64,000 nucleotides of DNA from VXPQ01 sp965248175 (GTDB lineage: Bacteria; Bacteroidota; Rhodothermia; Rhodothermales; VXPQ01), in contig OZ252093.1 of assembly GCA_965248175.1 (NCBI GenBank), positions 2,852,001-2,916,000 of the forward strand, in the 5' to 3' direction. The position numbers and the translations under genes are program-made. Shown here one piece after another: positions 36,906-45,629 of the stretch. The notes under the pieces were generated by a model, which had not been told where the DNA came from, ran no database searches, and saw only the letters and a list, made by a program, of their open reading frames with translations. Position 1 is the first letter of the stretch; each line of letters starts with the position of its first letter.

Positions 36906-39900
36906 CTCCGCCGCCTCATTGCCATTACCGGCTCTGTCCTCGGCCACGTCCTTGGGGACCTCCACCCTCACTTCACCGATCCCTTCGGGCGTGATCGTCA
37001 CCGTGTACTCCTGCGGCGAGACTTTGGTAAAGTTCGAAGCCGTTCCATTGGTGACTTGGATATCCTCAAGCTCAAAGCCCGTCACCGGCTCCGAGAAGGC
37101 GATCCTCACTTCGAACCCCGCCATTCCCACCGGCTCCGTCGGTCCTGCGATCGTTACCTCCGGCCGCTCCAGGTCTGCCTCGATCACCAGAGGCTCTGCC
37201 GCCCGGTTGCCGTTGCCGGCCCCGTCCCGGGCCACGTCCGCACCCACCTCTACGGTCACCGGACCGCTCGCCGAGGGGGCGATCTCGACTGTGTAGCTCG
37301 TTTCCGATTCGCTGAAGCTGCTTACCGTCCCATTCGTCACCGTGATCTCGCTCTGCTCGAAACCCGTCACCGTCTCGCTAAAAGCGATCGTCACCTCGAA
37401 GGCGCCGCCCACCGGGGCTGTGGCCTCGCTGGCGATCTCCACTTCCGGTCCCGTCAGGTCCGCCTCGATGACGAACGCCGCCGCCGCCAGGTTGCCGTTG
37501 CCGGTCCCGTCCTCGGCCACGTCCGCACCTACCTCCACGGTCACCGGACCGCTCGCCGAGGGGGCGATTTCGACTGTGTAGCTCGTCCCCGACCCGCTGA
37601 AGCTGCTTACCGTCCCATTCGTCACCGTGATCTCGCTCCGCTCGAAACCCGTTACCGCCTTGCTAAAGGCGATCGTTACCTCGAAGGCGCCGCCCACCGG
37701 GGCCGTGGCCTCGCTCGTAATCGCCACCCTGAGGGGCACCCGGGACCGGCGGACTCCGATGGTGTAGGTCTTTATGGTCGTCCCGTCCTCGGCCGTCACT
37801 ACGACTGCGATGGCGGTCTTCTCACCCTCGATCAGGGCAATGTCGCCGCTGGCACTCCCACTGGCAACCGGCCTGCCTTTTACCGTCACCGTCGCGTTGA
37901 CGTCCGCCGTCGTCGGCGTCACCGTCACACTTTCTGTAGTGGCCTCCACGCGGACGGCGTAGCTCTTGATCGTCGCGGCGAAATCCGGTGTCAGCGTCCC
38001 CGACGAGATCGTCAGGTTCGACAGGTTCGCGTTGGCGCCGCTCTGAAGGATCGCCACGGTCACCTGTTCGTTGATCGTGACGATCCCGTCCGTGACGGAG
38101 TAGCCAAACATGTCGGCGCCGGTAACGTTGGCGTTGGGCGTATAGGTGACGTTGGTCATGTTGGGATTGATCGCGACGGTCCCGTTCCTCGGAACCGTAT
38201 CGGGTAACCCCAACGCGACCACGCGGAGGGCAGTCCCCGCATCCACGTCCGTGTCGTTTTCCAACACGCCAATGACGACGGGAATGTCCACGCTGGTATC
38301 GGCAATGTCAGCCATCGTCACCGGCGGGTCGTTCACGGCATTCACGTCAATGGTGATGGTGTATGCCTCGGCGCTGTCTTCCGTGCCGTCACTGACCTTG
38401 AAGTCGAACGTCGCGAAAGCGACGCCGTTGGCGTTGGCTGGCGGGGTGTACTTGAGTTGGCCGGCGTCGAGCTCGGCCTTCGTCACCTGCCGGGTTGGGC
38501 TGACGCTGGCGATGGCCGTGCCGCCAACCGACAGCGTCCCCTGGTTCGGCCCGGGCAGTGCGGTGATCTTCACGTGGTTCAGCTCGGCGCCAGCGTCGAC
38601 GTCCGAGAAGGCGAAGTCCGCCTCGCCAAAGGTGTAGTCCTCGTCCTCGTCCGTGGACATCCTCTTATCGGAACCCGTGATGGGGTCGTTCACGGCATTC
38701 ACGTTTATGGTGATGGTGTATGCTATCTTGCTGTCGGCCACACCGTCATTGACCTTGAAGCCGAACGTCGCTAAACCGGCGCCGTTGGCGTTGGCTGGCG
38801 GGGTGTACTTGAGTTGACCGGCGTCGAGCTCGGCCTTCGTCACCTGCCGGGGCGGGCTGACGCTGGCGATGGCCGTGCCGCCAACCGATAGCGTCCCCTG
38901 ATTCGGCCCGGGCAGTGCAGTGATTTTCAAGTGGTTCAGCGTGGCGCCGGTTTTGATGCTCGTGAAGCCGAAGACCGTCGCTACAAAGGTGTACGCGGTG
39001 TCCTCGTCCGTGGACACCGCGTTGTGGGAAGCCGTGGGGGCGTCGTTGACCGGCGTGGCGGTCGTGGTGGCTACCGCGCCGTCACCGGAAGCGTTCACCG
39101 CGCGCACCGCAAAGGTGTACTCGGCGCCGTTGGTCAGTTCGGTCACGGTGGTGGTAGTAGTGCTCGCGCCGCTGTCGCCGATGTCGGTGAAGAACGTGCC
39201 ACCGTCGCTGCTGACCTGGTACTTGGTGATTGTGTTGTTGCCCGGATCGTCCCAGGACAGAGTGACCTGGCTGTTACTCGGTGCGGCCGACAGGTTCGTC
39301 GGGGCGTCCGGCAAGACCGCCCTCGGCGTGGCGTTCACGGTGGCTGGCCAGCTGCTGTCTGTGGAGCCCTGTGCCGCCAACACCGTGAAGGTGTATTCGG
39401 CGCCGTTGGTCAACTCGTCAATGAAAGCGATCGTCTTCGACCCCGAACCGGCCGAGAAGGGCGAAGACCCAACGAACGCGCCGGTCCTTGTGACCTTGGT
39501 TTCTACCCGATAATCGGTGATCCCGGGGTTCCTGTCCCACTCCAGGTAGATTCGGCCGTTGTCCGGCGTCGCCACCAAATTGGCCGGCGCGGGCCACAGT
39601 GGAGTGGCCGTCGCGGTGGATGCCGCGCCGTAACCCCAATAGTTCACCGCGCGCACCGCCAACGTGTAACCGGCGCCGTTGGTCAGATCGGTCACGGTGT
39701 AGGTGGTAGTGCTCGCACCGCTGTCGCCGATGTCGGTGAAGGTCGTGCCACCGTCCATGCTGACCTGGTACTTGTAGATCGTGTTGTTGCCCGGATCGGT
39801 CCAGGACAGAGTGGTCTGGCGATCGTCACCCGATGTGGCCGTGAGGTTCTCCGGGGCCGGCATGGCCACCGGCCTGGCCGTCACGGTGGATACATTGCCG

Positions 39901-42900
39901 TGCTGCGCCCGCACCTTGAAGGTGTACAGGTTGCCGTTGGTCAGTGGATAAACGATCTCGGTCGTCTTCGAGCCCGATCCGGGAGGAAGAGTTGTAGTTT
40001 TAGGCACGTCGTCGCCGATGGTCTCGACATAATACTGGTTGATCTGGTTGTTGCCGGTGGTCCACTCCAGGGTGACCCGGCCTTGGCCCGGCGTCGCCAC
40101 CAAATCGGCCGGCGCGGGCCACAGTGGCGTGGCGATCATGGTGGCTGCCTCGCCGGGACCGAAATTGTTCACCGCGCGCACCGCCAACGTGTACCCGGTG
40201 CCGTTGGTCAGGCCGGTCACGTTGTAGGTGGTAGTGTTCGCACCGCTGCCGCCGATGTTGGTGAAGGTTGCGCCACCGTCCATGCTCACCTGGTACTTGT
40301 AGATCGTGTTGTCGCCCGGATTGGTCCAGGACAAAGTGGTCTGGCGATCGTCACCCGATGTGGCCGTGAGGTTCTCCGGGGAGTCCGGTATGGGCGCCGG
40401 TCCCGCCGTCACCGTCACCACCACCGTGTCCGCCGCAGAGTCTTGCACCGTGTCGTTCACCCTCAGCGTGAACTCAAGCACCGCGTTTTGCAGCAGCTGC
40501 GCCGGCGCCGTGAAGGTCGGCGACTGCGCCGTGGAGCTCGACAGCGCGATCTCCGCCGGAGCCGTCCAGGCGTAGGTCAGCTGCGCGCCCTCCGGGTCGC
40601 GGCTCCCCGAGCCGGATAGCGTCACCTCTTCTTCCTCCTCCACCGTCCGGTCGGCGCCCGCATCGGCCCTCGGCGCATCGTTCGGCCCCGCCGTCACCGT
40701 CACCACCACCGTGTCCGCCGCAGAGTCTTGCACCGTGTCGTTCACCCTCAGCGTGAACTCAAGCACCGCGTTTTGCAGCAGCTGCGCCGGCGCCGTGAAG
40801 GTCGGCGACTGCGCCGTGGAGCTCGACAGCGCGATCTCCGCCGGAGCCGTCCAGGCGTAGGTCAGCTGCGCGCCCTCCGGGTCGCGGCTCCCCGAGCCGG
40901 ATAGCGTCACCTCTTCCTCCTCCTCCACCGTCCGGTCGGCGCCCGCATCGGCCGTCGGCGCATCGTTCGGCCCCGCCGTCACCGTCACCACCACCGTGTC
41001 CGCCGCAGAGTCGCTCACCGTGTCGTTCACCGTCAGCGTGAACTCAAGCACCGCGTTTTGCAGCAGCTGCGTCGGCGCCGTGAACGTCGGCGACTGCGCC
41101 GTGGCGTCCGACAGCGTGATCTCCGCCGGAGCCGTCCAGGCGTAGGTCAGCTGCGCGCCCTCCGGGTCGCGGCTCCCCGAGCCGGATAGCGTCACCTCTT
41201 CTTCCTCCTCCACCATCCGGTCGGCGCCCGCATCGGCCGTCGGCGCATCGTTCGGCCCCGCCGTCACCGTCACCACCACCGTGTCCGCCGCAGAGTCGCT
41301 CACCGTGTCGTTCACCGTCAGCGTGAACTCAAGCACCGCGTTTTGCAGCAGCTGCGTCGGCGCCGTGAACGTCGGCGACTGCGCCGTGGCGTCCGACAGC
41401 GTGATCTCCGCCGGAGCCGTCCAGGCGTAGGTCAGCTGCGCGCCCTCCGGGTCCGTCCCCGAGCCGGATAGCGTCACCACCTCCGCCTCACCCACCGTCC
41501 GGTCGGCGCCCGCATCGGCCCTCGGCGCATCGTTCGGCCCCGCCGTCACCGTCACCACCACCGTGTCCGCCGCAGAGTCGCTCACCGTGTCGTTCACCGT
41601 CAGCGTGAACTCAAGCACCGCGTTTTGCAGCAGCTCCGTCGGCGCCGTGAAGGTCGGCGACTGCGCCGTGGCGTCCGACAGCGTGATCTCCGCCGGAGCC
41701 GTCCAGGCGTAGGTCAGCTGCGCGCCCTCCGGGTCCGTCCCCGAGCCGGATAGCGTCACCACCTCCGCCTCATCCACCGTCCGGTCGGCGCCCGCATCGG
41801 CCGTCGGCGCAGCGTTCGGCCCCGCCGTCACGGTGGATACGTTGCCATGCTCCGCCCACACCTCGAAGGTGTATTCGGCGCCTTCGGTCAACATGTCAAT
41901 GATAGCGGTCGTCTTCGAGCCCGAACCGGGAAGGTGGGTTGTGGTTTCAGATACGTCGTCGCCGGTGGTCTCGACATAATACCGGGTGATCAGGTTGTTG
42001 CCGGTGGTCCACTCCAGGGTGACCCGATCCTCGCCCGGCGTCGCCACCAAATCGGTCGGCGCGGGCCACAGTGGCGTGACGGTCGCGGTGGCCGCCGCGC
42101 CGCGACCGAGACCGGTCACCGCACGCACCTTCAACGTGTACTCGGTGCCATTGGTCAGGCCCGTCTCGGTGTGGCCGGTGGTAAGCGTACCGCTGCCGCT
42201 GATATCGGTGAAGGTCTCGCCACCGTCGATGCTGATCTCGTACTTGGTGATCGCGTTGTTGCCCGTGTTGTTGGTCGGATCGTTCCAGGACAAAGTGGTC
42301 TCGCGATCGTCACCGTCGCTGGCCATGAAGTTCTCCGGGGCCGGCCTGGACGCCGGCGTGGCCTTCACGGTGGATATTTTGCCGTGCTGTGCCCGCACAT
42401 GGAAGGTGTACTCTTCGCCGTTGGTCAGTCCAGTAATGTCTTTGGTCGCCGTCGAGCCCGAACCGACCCCGAGAAATATAACGTGATCTACGCCGGGGCC
42501 AGTGGTGTGGATGATATAGTCGGAGACTTTGTTGTTCGTCCACTCCAGGATGACCCGACCCTGGCCCGGCGTCGCCACCAAACCGGTCGGCGCGGGCCAC
42601 AGTGGCGTGGCGGTCGTGGTGGCCGCCTCGCCGGAAACGTCATTGTGCTGGGCACGTACCTGAAACGTGTAATTGGTGCCATTGGTCAGGCCCGTCTTGG
42701 TGTAGTTGGTAGTGCTCGCACTGCTGTTGGGGATGTTGGTGAAATCGTTGTAGTTACTGCCACCGTCGGTGCTGAACCGGTACTGATAATTGGTGATTGT
42801 ACTGTTGCCCGGATTGTCCCAGGACAGAGTGGCCTTGCGATCTTCACCCGTTTCCGCCGTGAGGTTCATCGGCGCGGCCGGCGTCAGATCCACGACAAAA

Positions 42901-43481
42901 GCCTTTGAAAAGGATACTGTTATATTCACATTTGGGTGAGGGTAACTCGCGTCCACTGTATGATTGCCATGAGTAATGTAGCTCGCATCCGCCTCCACCG
43001 TCACCGACCACCTCGGGATATTGTTTTCATCGAATTCGGATTCGACGTTGAGCCACGTCCTCAAGTCGGGGTCGAGGGTCACCGTGATATTTGGGATTTC
43101 TACGTTACCCGTGGTGCCGGTGATCTCGAAGCCGCTCAACTTCTCCGAGGTGTCGACTATGCCATCCCCCGTGATTTCGAATATGGTTAGACCGTAGTTT
43201 TGCGCGAATGCCGCGGCCGGACAGACGAGCCAGACCAAACAGATAACAGCGGCGAACATGCGCACCCAGCCGCGACGGCGGCGGGTGGCGAGGTGGCTTT
43301 CGATAGCCAGCCCCGCCGGTAGATTAGAAGCGAGAGCGCCGTCGTCGTCGGTTGCCGGGTACGACTGATCCGCTTCGGCATCCAGCATCGGTCGGGTTGG
43401 CTGGCTCATGCGAGGCGGGTACGACAAATCAACGGCATGAACTTGACGGGTCGATCCGGGCATGATCTCTTCAGTGGTCAT
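34515..43481 (-). CDS. Giant modular surface protein A with autotransporter-like beta-barrel (2988 aa)
   Basis: Order of modules: polar N-terminal extension of ~66 residues, signal peptide (TRRRRGWVRMFAAVICLVWL then VCPAAAFAQ, about 67-95), several fibronectin type III repeats (LSWDNPGNSTITNYQYRFS, LTNGTEYTLKVRAV), five tandem PKD/Ig-like units of 94-95 residues, more FN3 repeats, two cadherin-like units (STDEDEDYTFGEADFAF), cadherin-like sandwich (ANLSNLTISSGTLTP), three bacterial Ig-like units (EVTIAFSKAVTGFE), two Calx-beta units (VVSYQDEDYTATEGGE, VSYEVKEGEGTDIAV), a low-complexity linker and a ~370-residue C-terminal domain of alternating strands ending in Phe (LRMSIPF), as in type V autotransporters. 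Likely an adhesin displayed on the surface. The barrel-to-Calx part is almost identical to gene B. An IS5 element and a MITE sit 58 bases upstream of the ATG. Confidence 0.9.
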   Translation of the reverse strand: MTTEEIMPGSTRQVHAVDLSYPPRMSQPTRPMLDAEADQSYPATDDDGALASNLPAGLAIESHLATRRRRGWVRMFAAVICLVWLVCPAAAFAQNYGLTIFEITGDGIVDTSEKLSGFEITGTTGNVEIPNITVTLDPDLRTWLNVESEFDENNIPRWSVTVEADASYITHGNHTVDASYPHPNVNITVSFSKAFVVDLTPAAPMNLTAETGEDRKATLSWDNPGNSTITNYQYRFSTDGGSNYNDFTNIPNSSASTTNYTKTGLTNGTNYTFQVRAQHNDVSGEAATTTATPLWPAPTGLVATPGQGRVILEWTNNKVSDYIIHTTGPGVDHVIFLGVGSGSTATKDITGLTNGEEYTFHVRAQHGKISTVKATPASRPAPENFMASDGDDRETTLSWNDPTNNTGNNAITKYEISIDGGETFTDISGSGTLTTGHTETGLTNGTEYTLKVRAVTGLGRGAAATATVTPLWPAPTDLVATPGEDRVTLEWTTGNNLITRYYVETTGDDVSETTTHLPGSGSKTTAIIDMLTEGAEYTFEVWAEHGNVSTVTAGPNAAPTADAGADRTVDEAEVVTLSGSGTDPEGAQLTYAWTAPAEITLSDATAQSPTFTAPTELLQNAVLEFTLTVNDTVSDSAADTVVVTVTAGPNDAPRADAGADRTVGEAEVVTLSGSGTDPEGAQLTYAWTAPAEITLSDATAQSPTFTAPTQLLQNAVLEFTLTVNDTVSDSAADTVVVTVTAGPNDAPTADAGADRMVEEEEEVTLSGSGSRDPEGAQLTYAWTAPAEITLSDATAQSPTFTAPTQLLQNAVLEFTLTVNDTVSDSAADTVVVTVTAGPNDAPTADAGADRTVEEEEEVTLSGSGSRDPEGAQLTYAWTAPAEIALSSSTAQSPTFTAPAQLLQNAVLEFTLRVNDTVQDSAADTVVVTVTAGPNDAPRADAGADRTVEEEEEVTLSGSGSRDPEGAQLTYAWTAPAEIALSSSTAQSPTFTAPAQLLQNAVLEFTLRVNDTVQDSAADTVVVTVTAGPAPIPDSPENLTATSGDDRQTTLSWTNPGDNTIYKYQVSMDGGATFTNIGGSGANTTTYNVTGLTNGTGYTLAVRAVNNFGPGEAATMIATPLWPAPADLVATPGQGRVTLEWTTGNNQINQYYVETIGDDVPKTTTLPPGSGSKTTEIVYPLTNGNLYTFKVRAQHGNVSTVTARPVAMPAPENLTATSGDDRQTTLSWTDPGNNTIYKYQVSMDGGTTFTDIGDSGASTTTYTVTDLTNGAGYTLAVRAVNYWGYGAASTATATPLWPAPANLVATPDNGRIYLEWDRNPGITDYRVETKVTRTGAFVGSSPFSAGSGSKTIAFIDELTNGAEYTFTVLAAQGSTDSSWPATVNATPRAVLPDAPTNLSAAPSNSQVTLSWDDPGNNTITKYQVSSDGGTFFTDIGDSGASTTTTTVTELTNGAEYTFAVRAVNASGDGAVATTTATPVNDAPTASHNAVSTDEDTAYTFVATVFGFTSIKTGATLNHLKITALPGPNQGTLSVGGTAIASVSPPRQVTKAELDAGQLKYTPPANANGAGLATFGFKVNDGVADSKIAYTITINVNAVNDPITGSDKRMSTDEDEDYTFGEADFAFSDVDAGAELNHVKITALPGPNQGTLSVGGTAIASVSPTRQVTKAELDAGQLKYTPPANANGVAFATFDFKVSDGTEDSAEAYTITIDVNAVNDPPVTMADIADTSVDIPVVIGVLENDTDVDAGTALRVVALGLPDTVPRNGTVAINPNMTNVTYTPNANVTGADMFGYSVTDGIVTINEQVTVAILQSGANANLSNLTISSGTLTPDFAATIKSYAVRVEATTESVTVTPTTADVNATVTVKGRPVASGSASGDIALIEGEKTAIAVVVTAEDGTTIKTYTIGVRRSRVPLRVAITSEATAPVGGAFEVTIAFSKAVTGFERSEITVTNGTVSSFSGSGTSYTVEIAPSASGPVTVEVGADVAEDGTGNGNLAAAAFVIEADLTGPEVEIASEATAPVGGAFEVTIAFSETVTGFEQSEITVTNGTVSSFSESETSYTVEIAPSASGPVTVEVGADVARDGAGNGNRAAEPLVIEADLERPEVTIAGPTEPVGMAGFEVRIAFSEPVTGFELEDIQVTNGTASNFTKVSPQEYTVTITPEGIGEVRVEVPKDVAEDRAGNGNEAAEPFEVETKLVVSYQDEDYTATEGGETVTVTVKLSQGWDEELAIPIRVTRPEATEAGDYTVEDLEEWDAQEGTGRLTFPAEETEQVFTIEANHDGDGDDESVQLAFGTLPTGVVAGSPATATVTLADKGLLELTVRFAQVSYEVKEGEGTDIAVTVSPAVDRRVEVPLVVAPKGGATDEDYSGVPAKVVFEEGESEGAISVEVLADEVNDPGEGIVLSFGEFPEAVIGGEISQTTVNFRQHRTAEQFSQTLEAMLAVMARSMGESAQTAIEGRFERHRQWSRLGSSGGAMQMPQPESGHRAAAPSSQASESIGSGAQGSFAQSARGAAATGSWNAERRKTSMPRSRLRNVSLGLLGSVARSGQTSGSPMEPRGSVYGQDRPYASGLADAPPGPVSVDFSAMRDRYLSLSRVSFERSLGENEKETSRVPVLWGQGDLQRFNGDLTRLGMDYRGGLEAAHVGLDLYANDRLLAGASFMRSRGEIDYTDDGVDGVLESRMNTVHPYLYWQPSVRVSVWGIGGMGAGQVDVTEPGRMHAFDADFRMLAAGVRTVLTRRGNNEWGLRADAFATQLGTGASEDIEKASGEAHRGRLMLEWVHDRALSPGRSLSLKAEAGGRLDGGAADRGAGVETGFRLGYLDANSGLDVGLQGRVLVVHESDYRDWGVSVQASWDPGEKQRGFRASAMSSSGQDGGGRTTLWDNADAVMRPAGMGSMGISRYRTESEVAYAGMKAPGVPGLLTPYSRLRWSGQGRELAVGTAWNLTDRTQLALPATLELEGVKRESVTGRSDRGLTLRMSIPF
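40396..41814. repeat. Five tandem 282-285-bp units encoding PKD/Ig-like domains
   Basis: Unit boundaries, set on the motif TTCGGCCCCGCCGTCACC, fall at 40681, 40966, 41251, 41533 and 41815, giving spacings of 285, 285, 282 and 282 bases after a first unit of about 285. Units are nearly identical, encoding ADAGADRTVEEEEEVTLSGS and LTYAWTAPAEI...SPTFTAP-type sequence. Confidence 0.92.
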
Positions 43482-43542
43482 ACTTCAACTCAATAAGATT
43501 CTCGTAACAAAAAATAACAACTTGGAAATTATAAAGGATTAA

Positions 43543-44713
43543 GGATACTCTGATTAAATACCCGGTTTGTATTTTACGGTATAGCCTATTACCAATCAAG
43601 GAAATCCGATGCTCCAGTTTTCATTCGAGGACGTAGCCTACCAAAGCCGTACGAAAAAGACGCGTAACCAGCGATTTCTCGAGCAGATGGACGCGGTGCT
43701 TCCATGGGAGGCTTTTCTTTCGGAGTTGGAACCTTTCTATCCCAGGGGCGCCAAGGGGCGTCCTCCGGTCGGTCTTGAGGCGATGCTTCGAATCTACTTC
43801 ATGCAGCAATGGTTCGGGCATTCGGATCCGGGCATGGAAGACGCTCTGCACGACAATATTGCGATGCGCCGTTTCGCCCGTCTGGAGGCGGGCTACGCGC
43901 CGGACGAGACGACGATATGCAAGTTTCGTCACTGGCTCGAGGAGCACGAGTTGACGAAGAGGCTTCTGTCGATTAGCGCTGGGCGCCTTCGTTCTCACGG
44001 GATCATGGTTCGCGAAGGCAGCATCGTGGATGCGACGATCGTTTCTGCTGCTGTGTCTACGAAGAACCTCTCCGGCGAGCGCGATCCTGAGATGAAGTCC
44101 ACTCGCAAGGCGAACAAGTGGCATTTCGGGATGAAAGCGCATATCGGCACGGACACGCAGGGCTATGTGCACAGCGTAGAGGTGACGGCTGCGAACGTGC
44201 ACGACGTGACGATGATGGAACAGTGTCTTCACGGCGAGGAGAAGGAGATATATGGCGACAAGGGCTACGCGTGCCGAAAGCGCAAGGAGCAGGCCGAGTC
44301 GCAAGGCGTCGCCTGGCGGGTGCTGCGCAAGGCGGCCAGAGGAAGGAAACTGACATGCGCGGACGCTTCGTTCAATCGCAAGAGCAACCGCACTCGTGCG
44401 CGCGTAGAGCATCCCTTCGGGGTGGTCAAGCACCTTTGGGGCTACCGCAAGACGCGCTACCGCGGGTTGCGCAAGAACGCGGCGCAGGTCTATACGCTGT
44501 TTGCGCTGGCGAATTTCTACATGGCGCGCAAGAAATTGATAGCTGTCGCGGGATAGGTATGCCCGAGCGCCGCGTTTTGAGGCGTTCGGGGCGCGAAAAC
44601 ACGATAATATCGACGATTTAACGTTGGATTCGACGAAAAATCGACCCCTTTACGCATCGAAATCTTCAATACCTTCAATCTGACCCCCAAACACCGGATT
44701 GATCAGAGTATCC
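43543..44713. mobile_element. IS5-family insertion sequence upstream of giant gene A
   Basis: Terminal inverted repeats begin GGATACTCTGATTAAATACC at 43543 and end with the inverse (reading GGATACTCTGATCAATCC) at 44713. Four-base TTAA target duplications flank it (43539-43542 and 44714-44717), matching the YTAR target rule of the IS5 group. Length 1171 bp, normal for IS5. It contains one intact transposase gene and looks recent. Confidence 0.92.
43609..44556 (+). CDS. IS5-family transposase
   Basis: A 315-residue DDE transposase that closely follows IS5 InsH: LEAMLRIYFMQQWFGHSDPG, ATICKF-type DETTICKFRHWLEEHEL, first Asp in GSIVDATIVSAAVSTKN, WHFGMKAHIGTD, second Asp in IYGDKGYACRKRK and the Glu in RARVEHPFGVVKHLWG, with final YTLFALANFYMARKKL. 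AAGGA lies 7 bases upstream of the ATG. Intact, so the element may be active and could mobilise the MITE next door. Confidence 0.95.
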   Translation: MLQFSFEDVAYQSRTKKTRNQRFLEQMDAVLPWEAFLSELEPFYPRGAKGRPPVGLEAMLRIYFMQQWFGHSDPGMEDALHDNIAMRRFARLEAGYAPDETTICKFRHWLEEHELTKRLLSISAGRLRSHGIMVREGSIVDATIVSAAVSTKNLSGERDPEMKSTRKANKWHFGMKAHIGTDTQGYVHSVEVTAANVHDVTMMEQCLHGEEKEIYGDKGYACRKRKEQAESQGVAWRVLRKAARGRKLTCADASFNRKSNRTRARVEHPFGVVKHLWGYRKTRYRGLRKNAAQVYTLFALANFYMARKKLIAVAG

Positions 44714-44726
44714 TTAATATCTTTAA

Positions 44727-44982
44727 GGATACTCTGATTAAGTCCGCAAAGCTCAGAGGCTGAGAGGGGTGCGCTGGCAAGGAATGACGAAGCAATGTGG
44801 CCTGCCCCCCACATAATGAGGAATGACGCGGCCAGCGCACCCCTCGCAGCCTCCCGAAGGGCGCTCCGCGCCCGCACAGCCTCGAATCCGCAGCGTTTCC
44901 CGCTAATTTCAACGATGCAATTATGATATCCTTTACGCACGAACGTAAAGTGCTGATCGAAGTGGTTTTGATCAGAGTATCC
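44727..44982. mobile_element. 256-bp MITE related to the neighbouring IS5 element
   Basis: It has the same ends as the IS5 element: GGATACTCTGATTAAGTCCG at 44727 and the inverse (reading GGATACTCTGATCAAAACC) at 44982, and its own TTAA duplications at 44723-44726 and 44983-44986. The interior has no transposase motif. Only TATCT separates its left TTAA from the right TTAA of the IS5 element. A non-autonomous derivative is the best explanation. Confidence 0.88.
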
Positions 44983-44994
44983 TTAAGTCAAATC

Positions 44995-45397
44995 AATTCA
45001 AAACCCTGCCGTGACGGGAATGAGGTGCACCAGAGAGGGGGCGCCGCGGAGGAGGCGTCGTGTATGCCGTGGGGACCGAAGGGTAATCAGGGGCTGTTGG
45101 AGCCCGCTCGACATCACGCGAGGGCGATGTCCCCGGCACCCACAACATGCTCCGTTCTCATCTCACGATCACTGTCTGGTCATCAGCCGGGCTCCTGTGG
45201 TCCGACTTCCGCTGGATACCTATGGAGGCGCTTCATCTGCCTGCGGATGCGCATATTCCACCAGACAATTAGCGGAGTGATGACGACTGTGGGCAGAATC
45301 CACGCCAGCCACACCGGGTTGGTGTCTACATTTACGACGAACACGGCGGTAACGGTGCTGATGGTTCCGGCGAGCATATTGGTAAAGTGCCGCCTTA
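44995..45397. repeat. Inverted repeat, upstream portion A
   Basis: Reverse complement of sequence ahead of giant gene B (about 50915-51330), including the 3' part of the membrane-protein gene and the spacer with CATCACGGCAG/CGTCACGGCAG and GGTGCACCTCATTCC. The match ends abruptly near 45397 inside that gene. Confidence 0.85.
45183..45389 (-). pseudogene. C-terminal fragment of the 50432-51088 membrane protein
   Basis: Encodes MLAGTISTVTAVFVVNVDTN followed by PVWLAWILPTVVITPLIVWW, identical to the last ~55 residues of the full gene, then diverges at the end (MKRLHRYPAEV). The upstream two thirds of the gene are missing, so it cannot be functional as a whole. It was copied together with the giant gene. 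Confidence 0.85.
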
Positions 45398-45554
45398 CCG
45401 CCCCATAGCCTCGCGGTCGATGAGGACGCCTGACTCGAGGATAGTCAGCCAGATGAAAATCACAGCGAAGAGGTCACGCTCCTGGCAACGGTAGTTGCTT
45501 CACCGATTTTCCCGGAACCTGCTTCGTTCCATGGGGTTTTCACGCCTCTTACCT

Positions 45555-45629
45555 TCCTCGGTAGCTCAATGGTAGAGCATGCGGCTGTTAACCGCAGGGT
45601 TGTAGGTTCGAGTCCTACCCGGGGAGCCA
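45555..45629 (+). tRNA. tRNA-Asn (GUU)
   Basis: Cloverleaf with acceptor TCCTCGG/CCGGGGA, D-arm TAGCTCAATGGTAGAGCA, anticodon loop CUGUUAA (anticodon GUU), T-loop GGTTCGAGTCC, discriminator G and encoded CCA (45627-45629). It lies in the interval between the two inverted arms. Confidence 0.94.

Noticed and set aside
38931..40619. Long plus-strand reading frames opposite giant gene A (e.g. 36081-38207, 38931-40619) and their counterparts opposite gene B
   Set aside because: They are antisense shadows of GC-rich repetitive coding sequence: His/Arg/Gly-rich, no motifs, and they mirror the repeat structure of the real genes.
40396..41814. CRISPR-like regular repeats in giant gene A
   Set aside because: The period is 282-285 bp and the units are in-frame protein domains, not short repeats with spacers.
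44650..44940. 96-codon minus-strand frame in the MITE
   Set aside because: It lies over the IS5 right end and the MITE interior; no conserved features, chance frame in a non-autonomous element.
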